This document shows, piece by piece, positions 1 through 8,444 of a stretch of 64,000 nucleotides of DNA. The position numbers and the translations under genes are program-made. Under the pieces are notes generated by a model. The model ran no database searches, was not told the DNA's origin, and saw nothing but the letters and a program-made list of their open reading frames with translations. Position 1 is the first letter of the stretch, and each line of letters starts with the position of its first letter. The stretch comes from Ktedonobacter sp. SOSP1-85 (lineage in GTDB: Bacteria; Chloroflexota; Ktedonobacteria; Ktedonobacterales; Ktedonobacteraceae): positions 5,433,501-5,497,500 of the forward strand of contig NZ_BNJI01000001.1 of the NCBI RefSeq assembly GCF_016587415.1, written 5' to 3'.

Positions 1-366
1 ACCCTGGCGTGGACTCTGGGCCACGTGGTGGTTCATGCCACCGCTTCGTCCGAAGAGGCAGCTGCGCTGGCTCTCGTACTGGCTCGTGGCCTGCCGGTTG
101 AGGGTCGTTCGCGTTACGAGACGCCATGGGAGAGCGTGACAAGTATCGCCCAGGTGCGCCAGCGTCTTGAGGAGAGCCGTCGGATGCGTCAAGCCATGCT
201 CGATGCGTGGCCTGACGAGCCTCACCTGGATATCACCTATTCACCTTTCCCGCAAGCTGGCGAACTCAACGCCGTTGGCCGCTTTATCCTGGGTCTGTAT
301 CACGATGCAGACCACCTTGATCAACTGCGTGAAATTATGCGCCAGGCGAGCGCGGCTCGGGTGTGA
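1..366 (+). CDS. DinB-like domain protein, C-terminal part (5' end outside window)
   Basis: The reading frame is open from the first base to a TGA at 364-366, so the true start lies upstream of the window. The visible 121 residues look like the last half of a DinB/YfiT-type four-helix bundle. A histidine in the segment LGHVVVHATASSEE and two more in LYHDADHLDQLREI near the C-terminus match the pattern of metal-binding histidines in that superfamily. Family members are often thiol-dependent transferases or damage-inducible proteins, but no substrate can be read from this fragment. It converges with the MFS gene that follows on the other strand. The family call rests on helix pattern and histidines only. 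Confidence 0.6.
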   Translation, partial: TLAWTLGHVVVHATASSEEAAALALVLARGLPVEGRSRYETPWESVTSIAQVRQRLEESRRMRQAMLDAWPDEPHLDITYSPFPQAGELNAVGRFILGLYHDADHLDQLREIMRQASAARV

Positions 367-481
367 CATTTTTGTATCTATGAGTCATCCCCAATTTTGA
401 AACGTCATAAGCCTGAGTTCCTGGAGTTTCCTTGATTCCTTTGATAGAGGGTCTGGGCCTGCTTGTGTTTTTCGGCGGGCT

Positions 482-1843
482 TCACCTCGGCGCACGCTCC
501 GAGCGCCGGGCGACTTGCTTGTCGGAACGCATCTCGACCGAGCGGCGAACATAGAGAGCACGCACCGAAAGATGCGCTTCGAGCCAGAGCAGAAGCGGGC
601 CGACGATAAGCATCGGTCCTATCAGCGCTATCCACGTGCGCGATGGGCCGGCAACGTTGAGCCACGCGAACATTGCCGGAGCGATGGCACCGGCGATTCC
701 CCACGCAAGCTCAAAGAGAGCCATGTAACGCCCCAGCGTATGCGCGGGGCTGCTGGCTGCTGCCAGAGCCGCCGATATGGTGCCAGCGATCATACCTGCG
801 AAGGTATAGATGGCGACCGTGCCAAACAGGTAGGGGATGAGTAGAATGCTTGGTATCAGCGGGGCTAGCGCAAATAACATGCAGCCTGCAACCCATAGCA
901 GGCAGGCAACGAGCAGGGAGCGTGTGCGACGAAAGGACTCCAGGAACCGCACCGTCACCGTCTGCGTGCAGATCACCAGCAGGCTGTTGAAGGCGAACAG
1001 TGCGCCCACCGTCGCCGTTGAAAGCTTCAGGGTCTCCGTCGCGTAGATTGGCAGCCCAAGCGACATCATCAGGGAGCAGAGTGCGAAGACGACGTTGCAC
1101 GCAACCAGCACAAGGAACGGACGATCCGCCAGGACGGCGCGATATCCAATCCGCTCGTCAGCGAGAGCACTCCCACGAAGCGAATCATCGGGCAGGCCCT
1201 CAACCCGATCCCTGGACAGGTCTTCAACCTGGTTGTTGGATTGATGGGCATCTCTACGCCAGCAGAGCGCAAGAGCCATCAGGAGGAAGCTACATACGTT
1301 CGCCAGGATGAGCGCCCGATAGCCATTGGAGCCGCCAAACGTCACAATGAGGCCCGCCAGCAGGCCGCCCACAATCAGCCCGATGTTCTGTGTTGCCCCT
1401 ACAAATCCAAACCAGCGGTCTCGCTCATCGTGGCCCGCGACTTCGGCGATCAGCGTCGTGGCGGCCGCGTAGAAGATGCGATTGCCAGCAGTGACAAGAA
1501 ATGCCATTGCAAATAGCAGGGGGATGGTGCGAACGAAGAGGTAGCCCAGGAAGCCTATCGCCTGAAGAAGCTGGCTTATCACAACGAACTGCCTGGCCCC
1601 AAAGCGGTCAACAAGGCTGCCGGTGATTGGGTTTATCGGCAAGGTCAGGATGGTGGCGACGGTGAGCGCGACTCCGATGGCCGGAAGGTCGAGTTGCACA
1701 ATCTTCTGGAAGTACAGCAGCGAGAAGGGCTGGTAGAGTCCGGTGCCAAGCGCGTCTATGAGAAATGCAAGAACAAGGGCCTCGCGCCCTTGTATCCTGG
1801 GGATTCCTGATAGTTGTAAGAGTCTTGAGAGTCGTGGTAGCAT
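482..1843 (-). CDS. MFS transporter, DHA1-like drug exporter
   Basis: This 453-residue integral membrane protein has about twelve hydrophobic segments. The loop after the second helix contains GSLVDRFGARQFVV, the major-facilitator signature for a proton-driven transporter. A long charged loop near residues 205-235 divides the two six-helix halves. The ATG at 1843 is preceded by a strong GGAGG four to five bases upstream, which fixes the start. The C-terminal tail is rich in Arg. Homologues with this layout export drugs or other small molecules from the cytoplasm; the substrate here is unknown. It is transcribed alone, convergent with the DinB-like gene and divergent from the TnpB element. Confidence 0.85.
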   Translation of the reverse strand: MLPRLSRLLQLSGIPRIQGREALVLAFLIDALGTGLYQPFSLLYFQKIVQLDLPAIGVALTVATILTLPINPITGSLVDRFGARQFVVISQLLQAIGFLGYLFVRTIPLLFAMAFLVTAGNRIFYAAATTLIAEVAGHDERDRWFGFVGATQNIGLIVGGLLAGLIVTFGGSNGYRALILANVCSFLLMALALCWRRDAHQSNNQVEDLSRDRVEGLPDDSLRGSALADERIGYRAVLADRPFLVLVACNVVFALCSLMMSLGLPIYATETLKLSTATVGALFAFNSLLVICTQTVTVRFLESFRRTRSLLVACLLWVAGCMLFALAPLIPSILLIPYLFGTVAIYTFAGMIAGTISAALAAASSPAHTLGRYMALFELAWGIAGAIAPAMFAWLNVAGPSRTWIALIGPMLIVGPLLLWLEAHLSVRALYVRRSVEMRSDKQVARRSERAPR

Positions 1844-2087
1844 AACACCTCCGGTACGTCTTTCGTGAGCTTTCGTGAAGCACGCGGGACAGAGCCAGGG
1901 GTGCCTTACCCTTTATTTATCTTTAAACCCATTCTACCTCGATTGAGGCAGCCTGTCAAAGGTCTTGCCATAGGTCTACGCCTCTGATGGGAAAGGAAGG
2001 CCACTCATCAACACTTAGAAGGGAAACAAAGGGCTCCGGTGTAAGAACCACTCTTAGCGCTTATTACCACCAGGATTGCGGCAAGGG

Positions 2088-3366
2088 TGCCCTCGGCTTG
2101 AGCCGTAGGGAGGAATTGCCGCAGATACCACATGCGAAATTGACACTACTGTTGTTTAGTGGTAAAATGGGTGTATGCAGATACAACGAACCGTTCCCAT
2201 CGTCATAGAGCCTGACAGCGACCTTGAGCACACCATTGATGTGTTTCGGGAGGTGCAACATGCCCTCTCTGAACCGTGTTTCAATGGTGGGAAACCTCTT
2301 GGTGCTCTCGCGTTGCAACGGGCGTGTTACCATCAGGTGAAAGGTTCGCTCTCGGCACAAATGACGATATCTGCTATTCGTCTTGTCTCCGCTGCCTATG
2401 CCAGCGCCAAATCCAACAAGAAACCTGCACAACGCCCCTTTCTCTTCAAGAAGGCTCGTGCGTTGTTCCTGGTCGGCAAGCGTGGGCGTGACGCTGACTT
2501 TCGCAAAGATGGCACCCTTTCTCTCTGGACGGTAGCAGGACGGAAACACCTCACGTATACGCTCCCTCAAGACTTTGAGACGACCTTTATGAAAGCCATT
2601 GAGATTGATAGCCTCACCGTTATCAAGCGCCATGGCAAGCTCATTGGGCGTGTGACGCTTACCCTTGACGCCCCAGAGCCTCAAGGGATTCTCCCAGTAG
2701 GCATTGACCTCAATGAAACCAATGCCCTTGTCGCCGTTGACCCCGATGGGCGCACCCTCTTTGTGAGAGGGAAAGACGTCAAAGTCAAGAATCGACGTAC
2801 CGCCAAGACCCGCGCTCGCCTCCAGCGCAAACATGCGATCCGTAAGGCAGAGAAGAAGGATACACGCAGTATTCGGCGTCTTCTCAAACGGCTTGGTCGC
2901 ACCCAACGCAATCGTACCCGCACCTTTGCCCAACAAACAGCCAGGCAACTGATCACCTTTGCCCCTGAGAATGCCGTGCTTGTCTTTGAGGACTTGCATC
3001 TGCCCAAACCAGAGAAGGGCACGCTCAAAGGCAAGGCACTTCGACGTCGAATGTCGCTGTGGCAACGGCACCTCATTCGTACCTGTGTGGAGAACAAAGC
3101 CCAGGAATGTGGGCTGAGTGTGACTCAGGTGAATCCTGCCTACACGAGTAAGAATTGTTCTCGCTGTGGTTTGCGTGGGGTGCGCAAACGTCATGCCTTC
3201 TCCTGCCCTCACTGTGGTCACAGGGACCATGCTGACGTCAATGCGGCGGTAAACATTCGCAACCGCTATACTGCCTTTCGGGGTAGTGGGCTGCTGTCAA
3301 TCAGCCCTGAAGCCCAGTCCTAGGATGTGGGCAAGCCCCTGCATTTATGCATGGGGTTATTGACAT
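2088..3366 (+). mobile_element. IS200/IS605-group element carrying tnpB only
   Basis: The element is bounded by two subterminal hairpins typical of single-strand transposing elements. The left one at 2090-2110 pairs CCC-CGGC with GCCG-GGG. The right one at 3336-3356 pairs CCCCTGCAT with ATGCATGGGG with one bulge. No tnpA is present, so it would need a transposase in trans. The right-end motif CAAGCCCCTGCATTTATGCA is closely matched at the 3' end of the broken tnpB near 34770-34800, so the two belong to one family. Exact ends are not determined. Bases 1844-2087 hold no recognisable gene. Confidence 0.65.
2175..3323 (+). CDS. tnpB: TnpB, RNA-guided nuclease of an IS200/IS605-group element
   Basis: This 382-residue protein has the TnpB layout. 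RuvC-I is in VGIDLNETNALVAV (Asp, about residue 178), RuvC-II in LVFEDLHLP (canonical Glu), a zinc ribbon with two Cys-x-x-Cys pairs (CSRCG and CPHCG), and RuvC-III in HADVNAAVNIRNR (Asp). All three acidic residues are present, so the nuclease is likely competent. TnpB proteins are programmed by an RNA derived from the transposon right end and cut donor-site DNA, which helps retain the element. The ATG at 2175 follows the left-end region with only a weak ribosome site. The guide would be read from DNA just downstream of the hairpin at 3336-3356. Confidence 0.85.
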   Translation: MQIQRTVPIVIEPDSDLEHTIDVFREVQHALSEPCFNGGKPLGALALQRACYHQVKGSLSAQMTISAIRLVSAAYASAKSNKKPAQRPFLFKKARALFLVGKRGRDADFRKDGTLSLWTVAGRKHLTYTLPQDFETTFMKAIEIDSLTVIKRHGKLIGRVTLTLDAPEPQGILPVGIDLNETNALVAVDPDGRTLFVRGKDVKVKNRRTAKTRARLQRKHAIRKAEKKDTRSIRRLLKRLGRTQRNRTRTFAQQTARQLITFAPENAVLVFEDLHLPKPEKGTLKGKALRRRMSLWQRHLIRTCVENKAQECGLSVTQVNPAYTSKNCSRCGLRGVRKRHAFSCPHCGHRDHADVNAAVNIRNRYTAFRGSGLLSISPEAQS

Positions 3367-3755
3367 GCAACTCGATCTCAAGAACATTCTTGTCTCACCT
3401 GGACTATTCGTGGCCTGAAGCGGCTCAATACGAAAGAGGCCCGTCGTGTCCTGTCTCTTGCGCAACTTTCGGCGCTCCTGCCTCTGCTTTTCGCGACCAA
3501 CATATGCTACACATGAATATCACATGGTTCACAGAGCAAGAGCTTGGCTGCTTTCCCACGCGGCTCGCGAGCGCGCACAGCGGGAATGCTGCGCATCGAC
3601 TCAAAATGACTCTGTGAAGGATATCGTGGCTCTTATGCATCCGAGCGATCGTAACGTTTTTCAGACGATGCCATGCTATACTCAAAGCAGTTACCGTCTA
3701 CGTTTGGCTGGATAGAGCGATTGCTAGCCATAGCCGTGTTCAACAGGAGATGATT
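3367..3755. other. Intergenic region without a convincing gene
   Basis: No complete coding region stands out. A short plus-strand stretch around 3365-3520 reads like a decayed peptide interrupted by an in-frame stop and a frame change. The ribosome site GGAG at 3746-3749 belongs to the next gene. Confidence 0.5.
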
Positions 3756-5087
3756 ATGACGGCTGCACTCGATAGCTCTGTGCGTAAGGTATTAGATACC
3801 CCCCATCGTCCAGGCACAGTTCGGCTCATGACGATTGGCTTTCTCATCTATACGCTGCTCATCCTGGCTGGCCATCTCATTGGATTCCCGCTGGGCTACG
3901 CCTACTTGCACACGGTTTGCCTCGATGGGTGTGCGCTCACCCCCGGCAATATGCGCGCCCTGGAGCAGTTGGGCCTCTCCATCCCGTCCTATGCCACCCT
4001 CTATACAGTGATCCAGGTGCTCTATATCCTGGTCAGTGTCGGGATCGCGCTGCTCATCGTCTTCAAGAAGCCTGGCCAATGGGTCCCATTGGGCATGAGC
4101 GCTTTTCTCGTCGGTTTATCGGCCTATGAGGGAGCCGACTATCCAGCCCTTGCTGCTGCTTATACTGTCCTGTATACACCCACACAATTCTTGATCGGTC
4201 TGGGAATGGGCCTGCTCGGCATGTATGCACTTGTCACCTTTCCCAATGGCCGATTTGGCTCTCGTTGGGTGCTCGGGTTTTATCTGATCAACTGCCTGGT
4301 CGTCGTGCTCTCTGCCTTCCTCACAACTCCGGTCTTTGCCTTGATCAACACGGTGTTCACCATGCTCAGCTTTCCTCTTCTGGTGGGAATCCTGATCTAT
4401 CGCTCCCGTCGCCTCTTGACCGCCCGTGAGCAAGCTGCTACCAAGTGGATTATTGCGAGTTTGAGCCTCTTCATCCTCTTCCTTCTTCTGTTTTTTTTCC
4501 TTGTCCCTGCTTTCGCCCCAGCAGACGCGCCCGCCTTGCTCATTATCAATATCGCGGGGTTCTTTGGCTGTGGCATCAATATTGCGGGGTTTCTGATGGC
4601 TGTCTTGTACGCCAATGCCTTCGACATCGATGTCTTTGTCAGGCGTACGCTGGTCTATGCGCTGCTCACCGCCACTCTGGCTGCGGTGTATGTGGGCCTG
4701 ATCCTCGGCTTACAGTTTGCGTTCGCGTCCTTCAGCCCGCAGGCAGCGCAGTCTCCACTCATTCTGGTCGGCTCGACTCTCGTCATTTTTATCCTCTTCC
4801 AACCGCTGCGCCATGGCATTCAACGGAACATCGACCTGCGCTTCTATCGCAGCAGATATGATGCTGCCAGGACGGTGGAAGCCTTTAGTGCGAATCTGCG
4901 CCAAGAGGTGAACCTGGATCAGCTCTGCGAGCAGTTGCTGGCCGTGGTGCAAGAGACCATACAGCCAACCTCGCTCTCTTTATGGATCTGCCCATTGGAG
5001 CAGCGGAAAGCCGAAGGCGCGACCGGGGAAGAATATCTTTTACCTCGAGAAGAGCAGTCAGTCACAGACCACTCTCACTCGAAGTAA
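3756..5087 (+). CDS. Multi-pass membrane sensor-like protein lacking a kinase domain
   Basis: This protein of 443 residues is mostly membrane: about nine to ten hydrophobic segments run from residue 20 to 350. A basic, arginine-rich cytoplasmic stretch follows, with FQPLRHGIQRNIDLRFYRSR, and then a short segment ending in LRQEVNLDQLCEQLLAVVQE. That C-terminal layout is shared with the proteins at 21424-22716 and 22810-24939; the latter continues into a histidine kinase, while this one stops before any kinase. The ATG at 3756 is chosen over 3750 because the GGAG at 3746-3749 then has a six-base spacing. It may be a signal-input partner acting on a separate kinase, or a decayed sensor. It appears to be transcribed alone. 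Confidence 0.7.
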   Translation: MTAALDSSVRKVLDTPHRPGTVRLMTIGFLIYTLLILAGHLIGFPLGYAYLHTVCLDGCALTPGNMRALEQLGLSIPSYATLYTVIQVLYILVSVGIALLIVFKKPGQWVPLGMSAFLVGLSAYEGADYPALAAAYTVLYTPTQFLIGLGMGLLGMYALVTFPNGRFGSRWVLGFYLINCLVVVLSAFLTTPVFALINTVFTMLSFPLLVGILIYRSRRLLTAREQAATKWIIASLSLFILFLLLFFFLVPAFAPADAPALLIINIAGFFGCGINIAGFLMAVLYANAFDIDVFVRRTLVYALLTATLAAVYVGLILGLQFAFASFSPQAAQSPLILVGSTLVIFILFQPLRHGIQRNIDLRFYRSRYDAARTVEAFSANLRQEVNLDQLCEQLLAVVQETIQPTSLSLWICPLEQRKAEGATGEEYLLPREEQSVTDHSHSK

Positions 5088-5245
5088 CAACGTGATTTTG
5101 CAACGTGGCTGAAGAAGCTGTATTGGAAAGAAGAGCTGACAGATAGAGATAGAAAAGCTCAAGCTTTCCCGTTCCGCATCTGATGCTGCCTCCCATTTGC
5201 CATTGTTGCATGTGTAGAAGTGACAGGGATTTATCTGGGGGAGTG

Positions 5246-6508
5246 TCAACGGTAGCGGCGTGTTGATGGCTGGCTGGCCTGCTGCTCTGTTTTATAGATC
5301 AGCAGACTATTGGCGACCAGGCGCTCATGACCGTCCGAAGGCGTATTGATGACTGATACCCTGTCCTGCCCCGGCAGGCGCGCGACCATCTCGGCAGAGC
5401 CACCACCATCAAAGAGGAGGGCCTGGTAGGCTCCATGCTCTAGCAGGTAACCTGCCATCTGTGAACGCGTCAGGCCGTGGCTGTGGTCTGCTCCCGCCTC
5501 GCGCCCATCGAAGACGACGAAGAAGGCGTGCCTGCCATCTCGCGAGATGCCCACGGCGGTCAACGGATTGACGGCGGCGCTATCTCCAAGCTCGCTGGCA
5601 TTGGGGATCTGCCCGTCTTTGACCAATTGTGGACCCCCACCCAGGGCGTATCGCAGATCACTATCGGGCATAAGCTGCTGGGTGATGTCCAGTGTCTCTC
5701 CCTGGTGGATATTGGCCTGGAGCCACCGACCCGACTCACCGCCGCCTACCAGGGCCTGCTGATCGCCCGTAAGCTTGTTTAGCGTTGTCATATTCGTTTG
5801 GAGCGAGGTAACAATGTATCGAGAGCCATCAACCGGCTTGAGAAGCGCTACCGTGTATCCACTCACACTCATAGCGCCGAGGCGGGAGGTTACCAGCAGC
5901 ATGCCGCCATCTCTGGGAATTGCGTAGCGGTTGACCGCGTTGAGGGGGTGACTGACACTGCCAGTGCTGACGGTCCCGCCGAACTGTTCATGATCGATGA
6001 CCATATTCCCATCGCTATTGATGCCAAAGACGGCGAAATCATTGGCATTGCGTGACGGCGGGGTCGGGCTCTGCCAGAGTTCGCCATCGATCATCACCAT
6101 ATTGATTGGAGCGCTTGTCGTGTTGATCTCGAAGAAGTCGCCATTGATGCCAGCTATCGCCTGCGAGCGGTTCGCCATCGAGCCAACCGTCTCGCCCCGG
6201 CTCAACAGTTGATCGTTGGCCTGCACGACCCCCAGGCGTAGATAAGGATCGGAGAGGTCGACATTCAACAGACTGGCATGCTGAGACCCATCAGCCGTAC
6301 TCAGGGTCTCCGTCGAGATCTGTAACCCCCTGGCCAGAGCCTGGTCAAGCGTTTGCTTTTCGTTTAGCACCAGGGGCCAGTTGGGAGGCGTGTCAGAACG
6401 CCATGGATGTGCCACTTTGGCGTATGTCAAAGCCGATTGTCCGGCAAGCAGCATTAGAAGCGCCGCACATAGAAAAAGCTGCGCAGCCACATGCTTGTGT
6501 ATCAACAT
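5246..6508 (-). CDS. Secreted phosphodiester glycosidase family protein (NAGPA/DUF2233-like)
   Basis: The start at 6508 (MLIHKHVAAQ) is preferred over an upstream ATG because AAGGA lies eight bases before it and a clear signal peptide follows, ending near SALTYA. The 420-residue product is predicted to be exported. The C-terminal half holds the conserved features of the phosphodiester glycosidase domain: GGGPQLVKDG, VGISRDGRHAFFVVFDGR and ALLFDGGGSAEM, with GINGDFFE earlier. The family includes the enzyme uncovering mannose-6-phosphate and bacterial exopolysaccharide-associated proteins that cleave sugar-phosphodiester bonds. The target here is unknown, but cell-wall or extracellular polysaccharide is likely. 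It stands alone on the minus strand. Confidence 0.8.
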   Translation of the reverse strand: MLIHKHVAAQLFLCAALLMLLAGQSALTYAKVAHPWRSDTPPNWPLVLNEKQTLDQALARGLQISTETLSTADGSQHASLLNVDLSDPYLRLGVVQANDQLLSRGETVGSMANRSQAIAGINGDFFEINTTSAPINMVMIDGELWQSPTPPSRNANDFAVFGINSDGNMVIDHEQFGGTVSTGSVSHPLNAVNRYAIPRDGGMLLVTSRLGAMSVSGYTVALLKPVDGSRYIVTSLQTNMTTLNKLTGDQQALVGGGESGRWLQANIHQGETLDITQQLMPDSDLRYALGGGPQLVKDGQIPNASELGDSAAVNPLTAVGISRDGRHAFFVVFDGREAGADHSHGLTRSQMAGYLLEHGAYQALLFDGGGSAEMVARLPGQDRVSVINTPSDGHERLVANSLLIYKTEQQASQPSTRRYR

Positions 6509-6668
6509 ATGCTCATTTTCCTTGTAATAAATAATATGCTCTTTATTTAATTTTACAGGGATTGGTAAATAATAAGGCAATATATGCTATATGCACGAAT
6601 ACTAATAATCTTCATGTGTCAATATGGGAGACCTGGAGGTTGGGGGGAAGGGCTGCGAGCGCGGGAGA

Positions 6669-7754
6669 TTAACTTTCTTGAGGAAGTTGAAGCGGGAATC
6701 CGAAAGCGGTCACGAGCGCTGGGCTACGAAAGATCGTCACCTCGGCGATCTGCCTCTTCAGTCGCGAACTACCGAGGGTGACGACTTGGACCCCGAAAGC
6801 TTGGTAGAGACTCTTCGCTTCGTCAGCTCGATACAAGATAAATGCTGGCTGTGTATTGGCATGCGTCGCTACCATCCGCCACCGGTTCTGCACTCCAAAT
6901 CTCGCAAGAAGAAAGACGCGAATCGCTTCTCGACCCTGATACCACGAAGGGATCGGTGGCATACTCAATATGGCATCTTCTTTCAGGAGCGCCACGAGCC
7001 CGGCGACGTCATCTGTCTCCCATGCTTGCAGATAGCGAGAGAGCAGCGCGTTCGTCTCCGCATCAGCCTGATGAACCCGCACCTGCTCTCGTTTACCGGG
7101 ATGATAGTTTTTCGCAAGGGTCACACGGGCGCGGTGCAAGGCACTGTTGACGGCTGACACCGAGAGCTCTAGCAAGTGCGCAATCTCGATAGCACGCCAG
7201 TCCAGCACATCCGAGAGGATCAAGATGGCCCGCTGGCGGGGTGGGAGCAACTGAAGGGCGGTGAGGAAGGCCAGCGAGACGCTCTCGGATCTGGTATAGC
7301 GTGCTTCTGGGTTCTCCGCCTGCTCTTCCACCGATGCCAGCCAACTGTCAGGGAAAGGCTCAAGCCAGAGCGTCTCGGCACTCCTGGGCGCAACTGGAAT
7401 CAACGGGTCGGAGGCAGGAGAGGCTGCGGTTGGTAGCGTGCGCCGCGAGCGTTTCTTGAGGGCATCGAGGCTAGCGTTGGTCGCAATTGTATAGAGCCAG
7501 GTGCGTAGCGAGGCAGAGCCCTTGAAGCTGTCAAAGTGCCGCCAGGCACGCAGCATGGTTTCCTGCACTGCATCCTCGGCATCGTGCAGGGATCCCAGGA
7601 GACGGTAACAGTGCAGGTGCAGTTCCCGGCGATAGGGTTCAATCAGGGAGCTGATGTCAGATGGGCTCTGAGTCACCAGACCCGTGACCAGGGCTTCATC
7701 CACGCGGTTTGCCTTGCCAGAGAGGCTCTCTCTCTTCCTCTGTTCAGATGTCAC
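6669..7754 (-). CDS. ECF-type sigma-70 factor with C-terminal SnoaL-like domain
   Basis: The 361-residue protein starts at a GTG (7754) with GAGGGA upstream. Sigma region 2 lies near residues 35-105 (HCYRLLGSLHDAEDAVQETM, then WLYTIATNASLDALKK). Region 4 lies near 165-220 (LLPPRQRAILILSDVL, then AVNSALHRARVTL). The last 120 residues form a SnoaL/NTF2-like domain (RYLQAWETDDVAGLVALLKE, then GREAIRVFLLARF). This matches the long SigX5-like ECF subfamily, in which the C-terminal domain modulates activity and no classical anti-sigma gene is needed. None is seen here. It would direct RNA polymerase to a small regulon, which cannot be named from the window. Confidence 0.88.
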   Translation of the reverse strand: MTSEQRKRESLSGKANRVDEALVTGLVTQSPSDISSLIEPYRRELHLHCYRLLGSLHDAEDAVQETMLRAWRHFDSFKGSASLRTWLYTIATNASLDALKKRSRRTLPTAASPASDPLIPVAPRSAETLWLEPFPDSWLASVEEQAENPEARYTRSESVSLAFLTALQLLPPRQRAILILSDVLDWRAIEIAHLLELSVSAVNSALHRARVTLAKNYHPGKREQVRVHQADAETNALLSRYLQAWETDDVAGLVALLKEDAILSMPPIPSWYQGREAIRVFLLARFGVQNRWRMVATHANTQPAFILYRADEAKSLYQAFGVQVVTLGSSRLKRQIAEVTIFRSPALVTAFGFPLQLPQES

Positions 7755-8420
7755 ACTGCTTCCCTCATCTCTGTCTTGATCCTTCCCTGATCATAAGCGT
7801 GATCAGTCAGGGGCGTGTCTGGAACACCACATGCCTGTTCTCGATTCTATCACACATGGATGCTTCCATAGTATGTTTGCAGGATTGTGCCTGCATGTCT
7901 TCTCGTAGAAGTCGGCTTCGGCTTTTACGTCACGGACTGATCGACCGACGAAGGCGGGATGTTTGAGGGCAAAGTTCTTTAGCATGGCCCTCCTCTGATC
8001 AGCCCGACCTGATTGCTTGGATGATGCAGACGCAGGATAAGTGTCAGATCACCCAACCTTGTCGTGTCGCCTCCGCCTGGATGTCTACTTATGAGACTGG
8101 AGTGAAGAGCAAAACTGTGCGGTCTCACCGAGGAGTTTTCTGCATCTGATGATTTCAGTACTCACCCATTGTATCGAAGATCGACCGGTGCGCCTCTCTC
8201 TGCTCTCTCCCAGTGTGAGCAAAGCCGCAATTCTCCCCAATCAGGCCGCACAGTTTTGCTCTTCCTCACAGTCTCACCAGTGTCTATCTCGATTGAGAAG
8301 CAAGTCATCGCTGCGCGTGCTGCACCAACCTTCCTTTGGTCTGGCGCGAGCCTTTGACCTTCTCTGATGATGATCTTGTCTTAATTACTCCTGTGCTCGA
8401 CATCCAGGGGGAGTCTTTGT
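7755..8420. other. Long non-coding interval between sigma factor and exporter
   Basis: About 660 bases without a credible gene. The only clear structure is the inverted-repeat element at 8104-8264. The presumed promoters of the divergent ECF gene and the exporter must lie here, but no convincing -35/-10 pair was identified by eye. Confidence 0.5.
8104..8264. repeat. MITE-like element with perfect 19-bp inverted repeats
   Basis: GAAGAGCAAAACTGTGCGG at 8104-8122 is repeated exactly in inverse orientation at 8246-8264. Similarity continues outward imperfectly (GAGACTGGAGT against GAGACTGTGAG on the opposite strand), giving arms of about 35 bases. The 123-base interior has no gene. This is the structure of a small non-autonomous element or of a very long hairpin in the exporter's upstream region. 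No flanking direct duplication could be assigned. Confidence 0.55.
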
Positions 8421-8444
8421 ATGAAATTGAAAAGAGGAAATTGA
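8421..8444 (+). CDS. Possible seven-codon leader peptide overlapping the exporter start
   Basis: An ATG at 8421 has GGGGGAG about seven bases upstream and reads MKLKRGN before a TGA at 8442-8444. The last base of that TGA is the first base of the exporter ATG (TGATG overlap). Such an arrangement allows translational coupling or leader-peptide control of a resistance gene. It is supported only by ribosome-site spacing and overlap. Confidence 0.3.
   Translation: MKLKRGN

Noticed and set aside
2064..3230. 388-codon minus-strand frame
   Set aside because: It lies antisense to tnpB, whose RuvC motifs and zinc ribbon are clear; the minus-strand translation has no domain.
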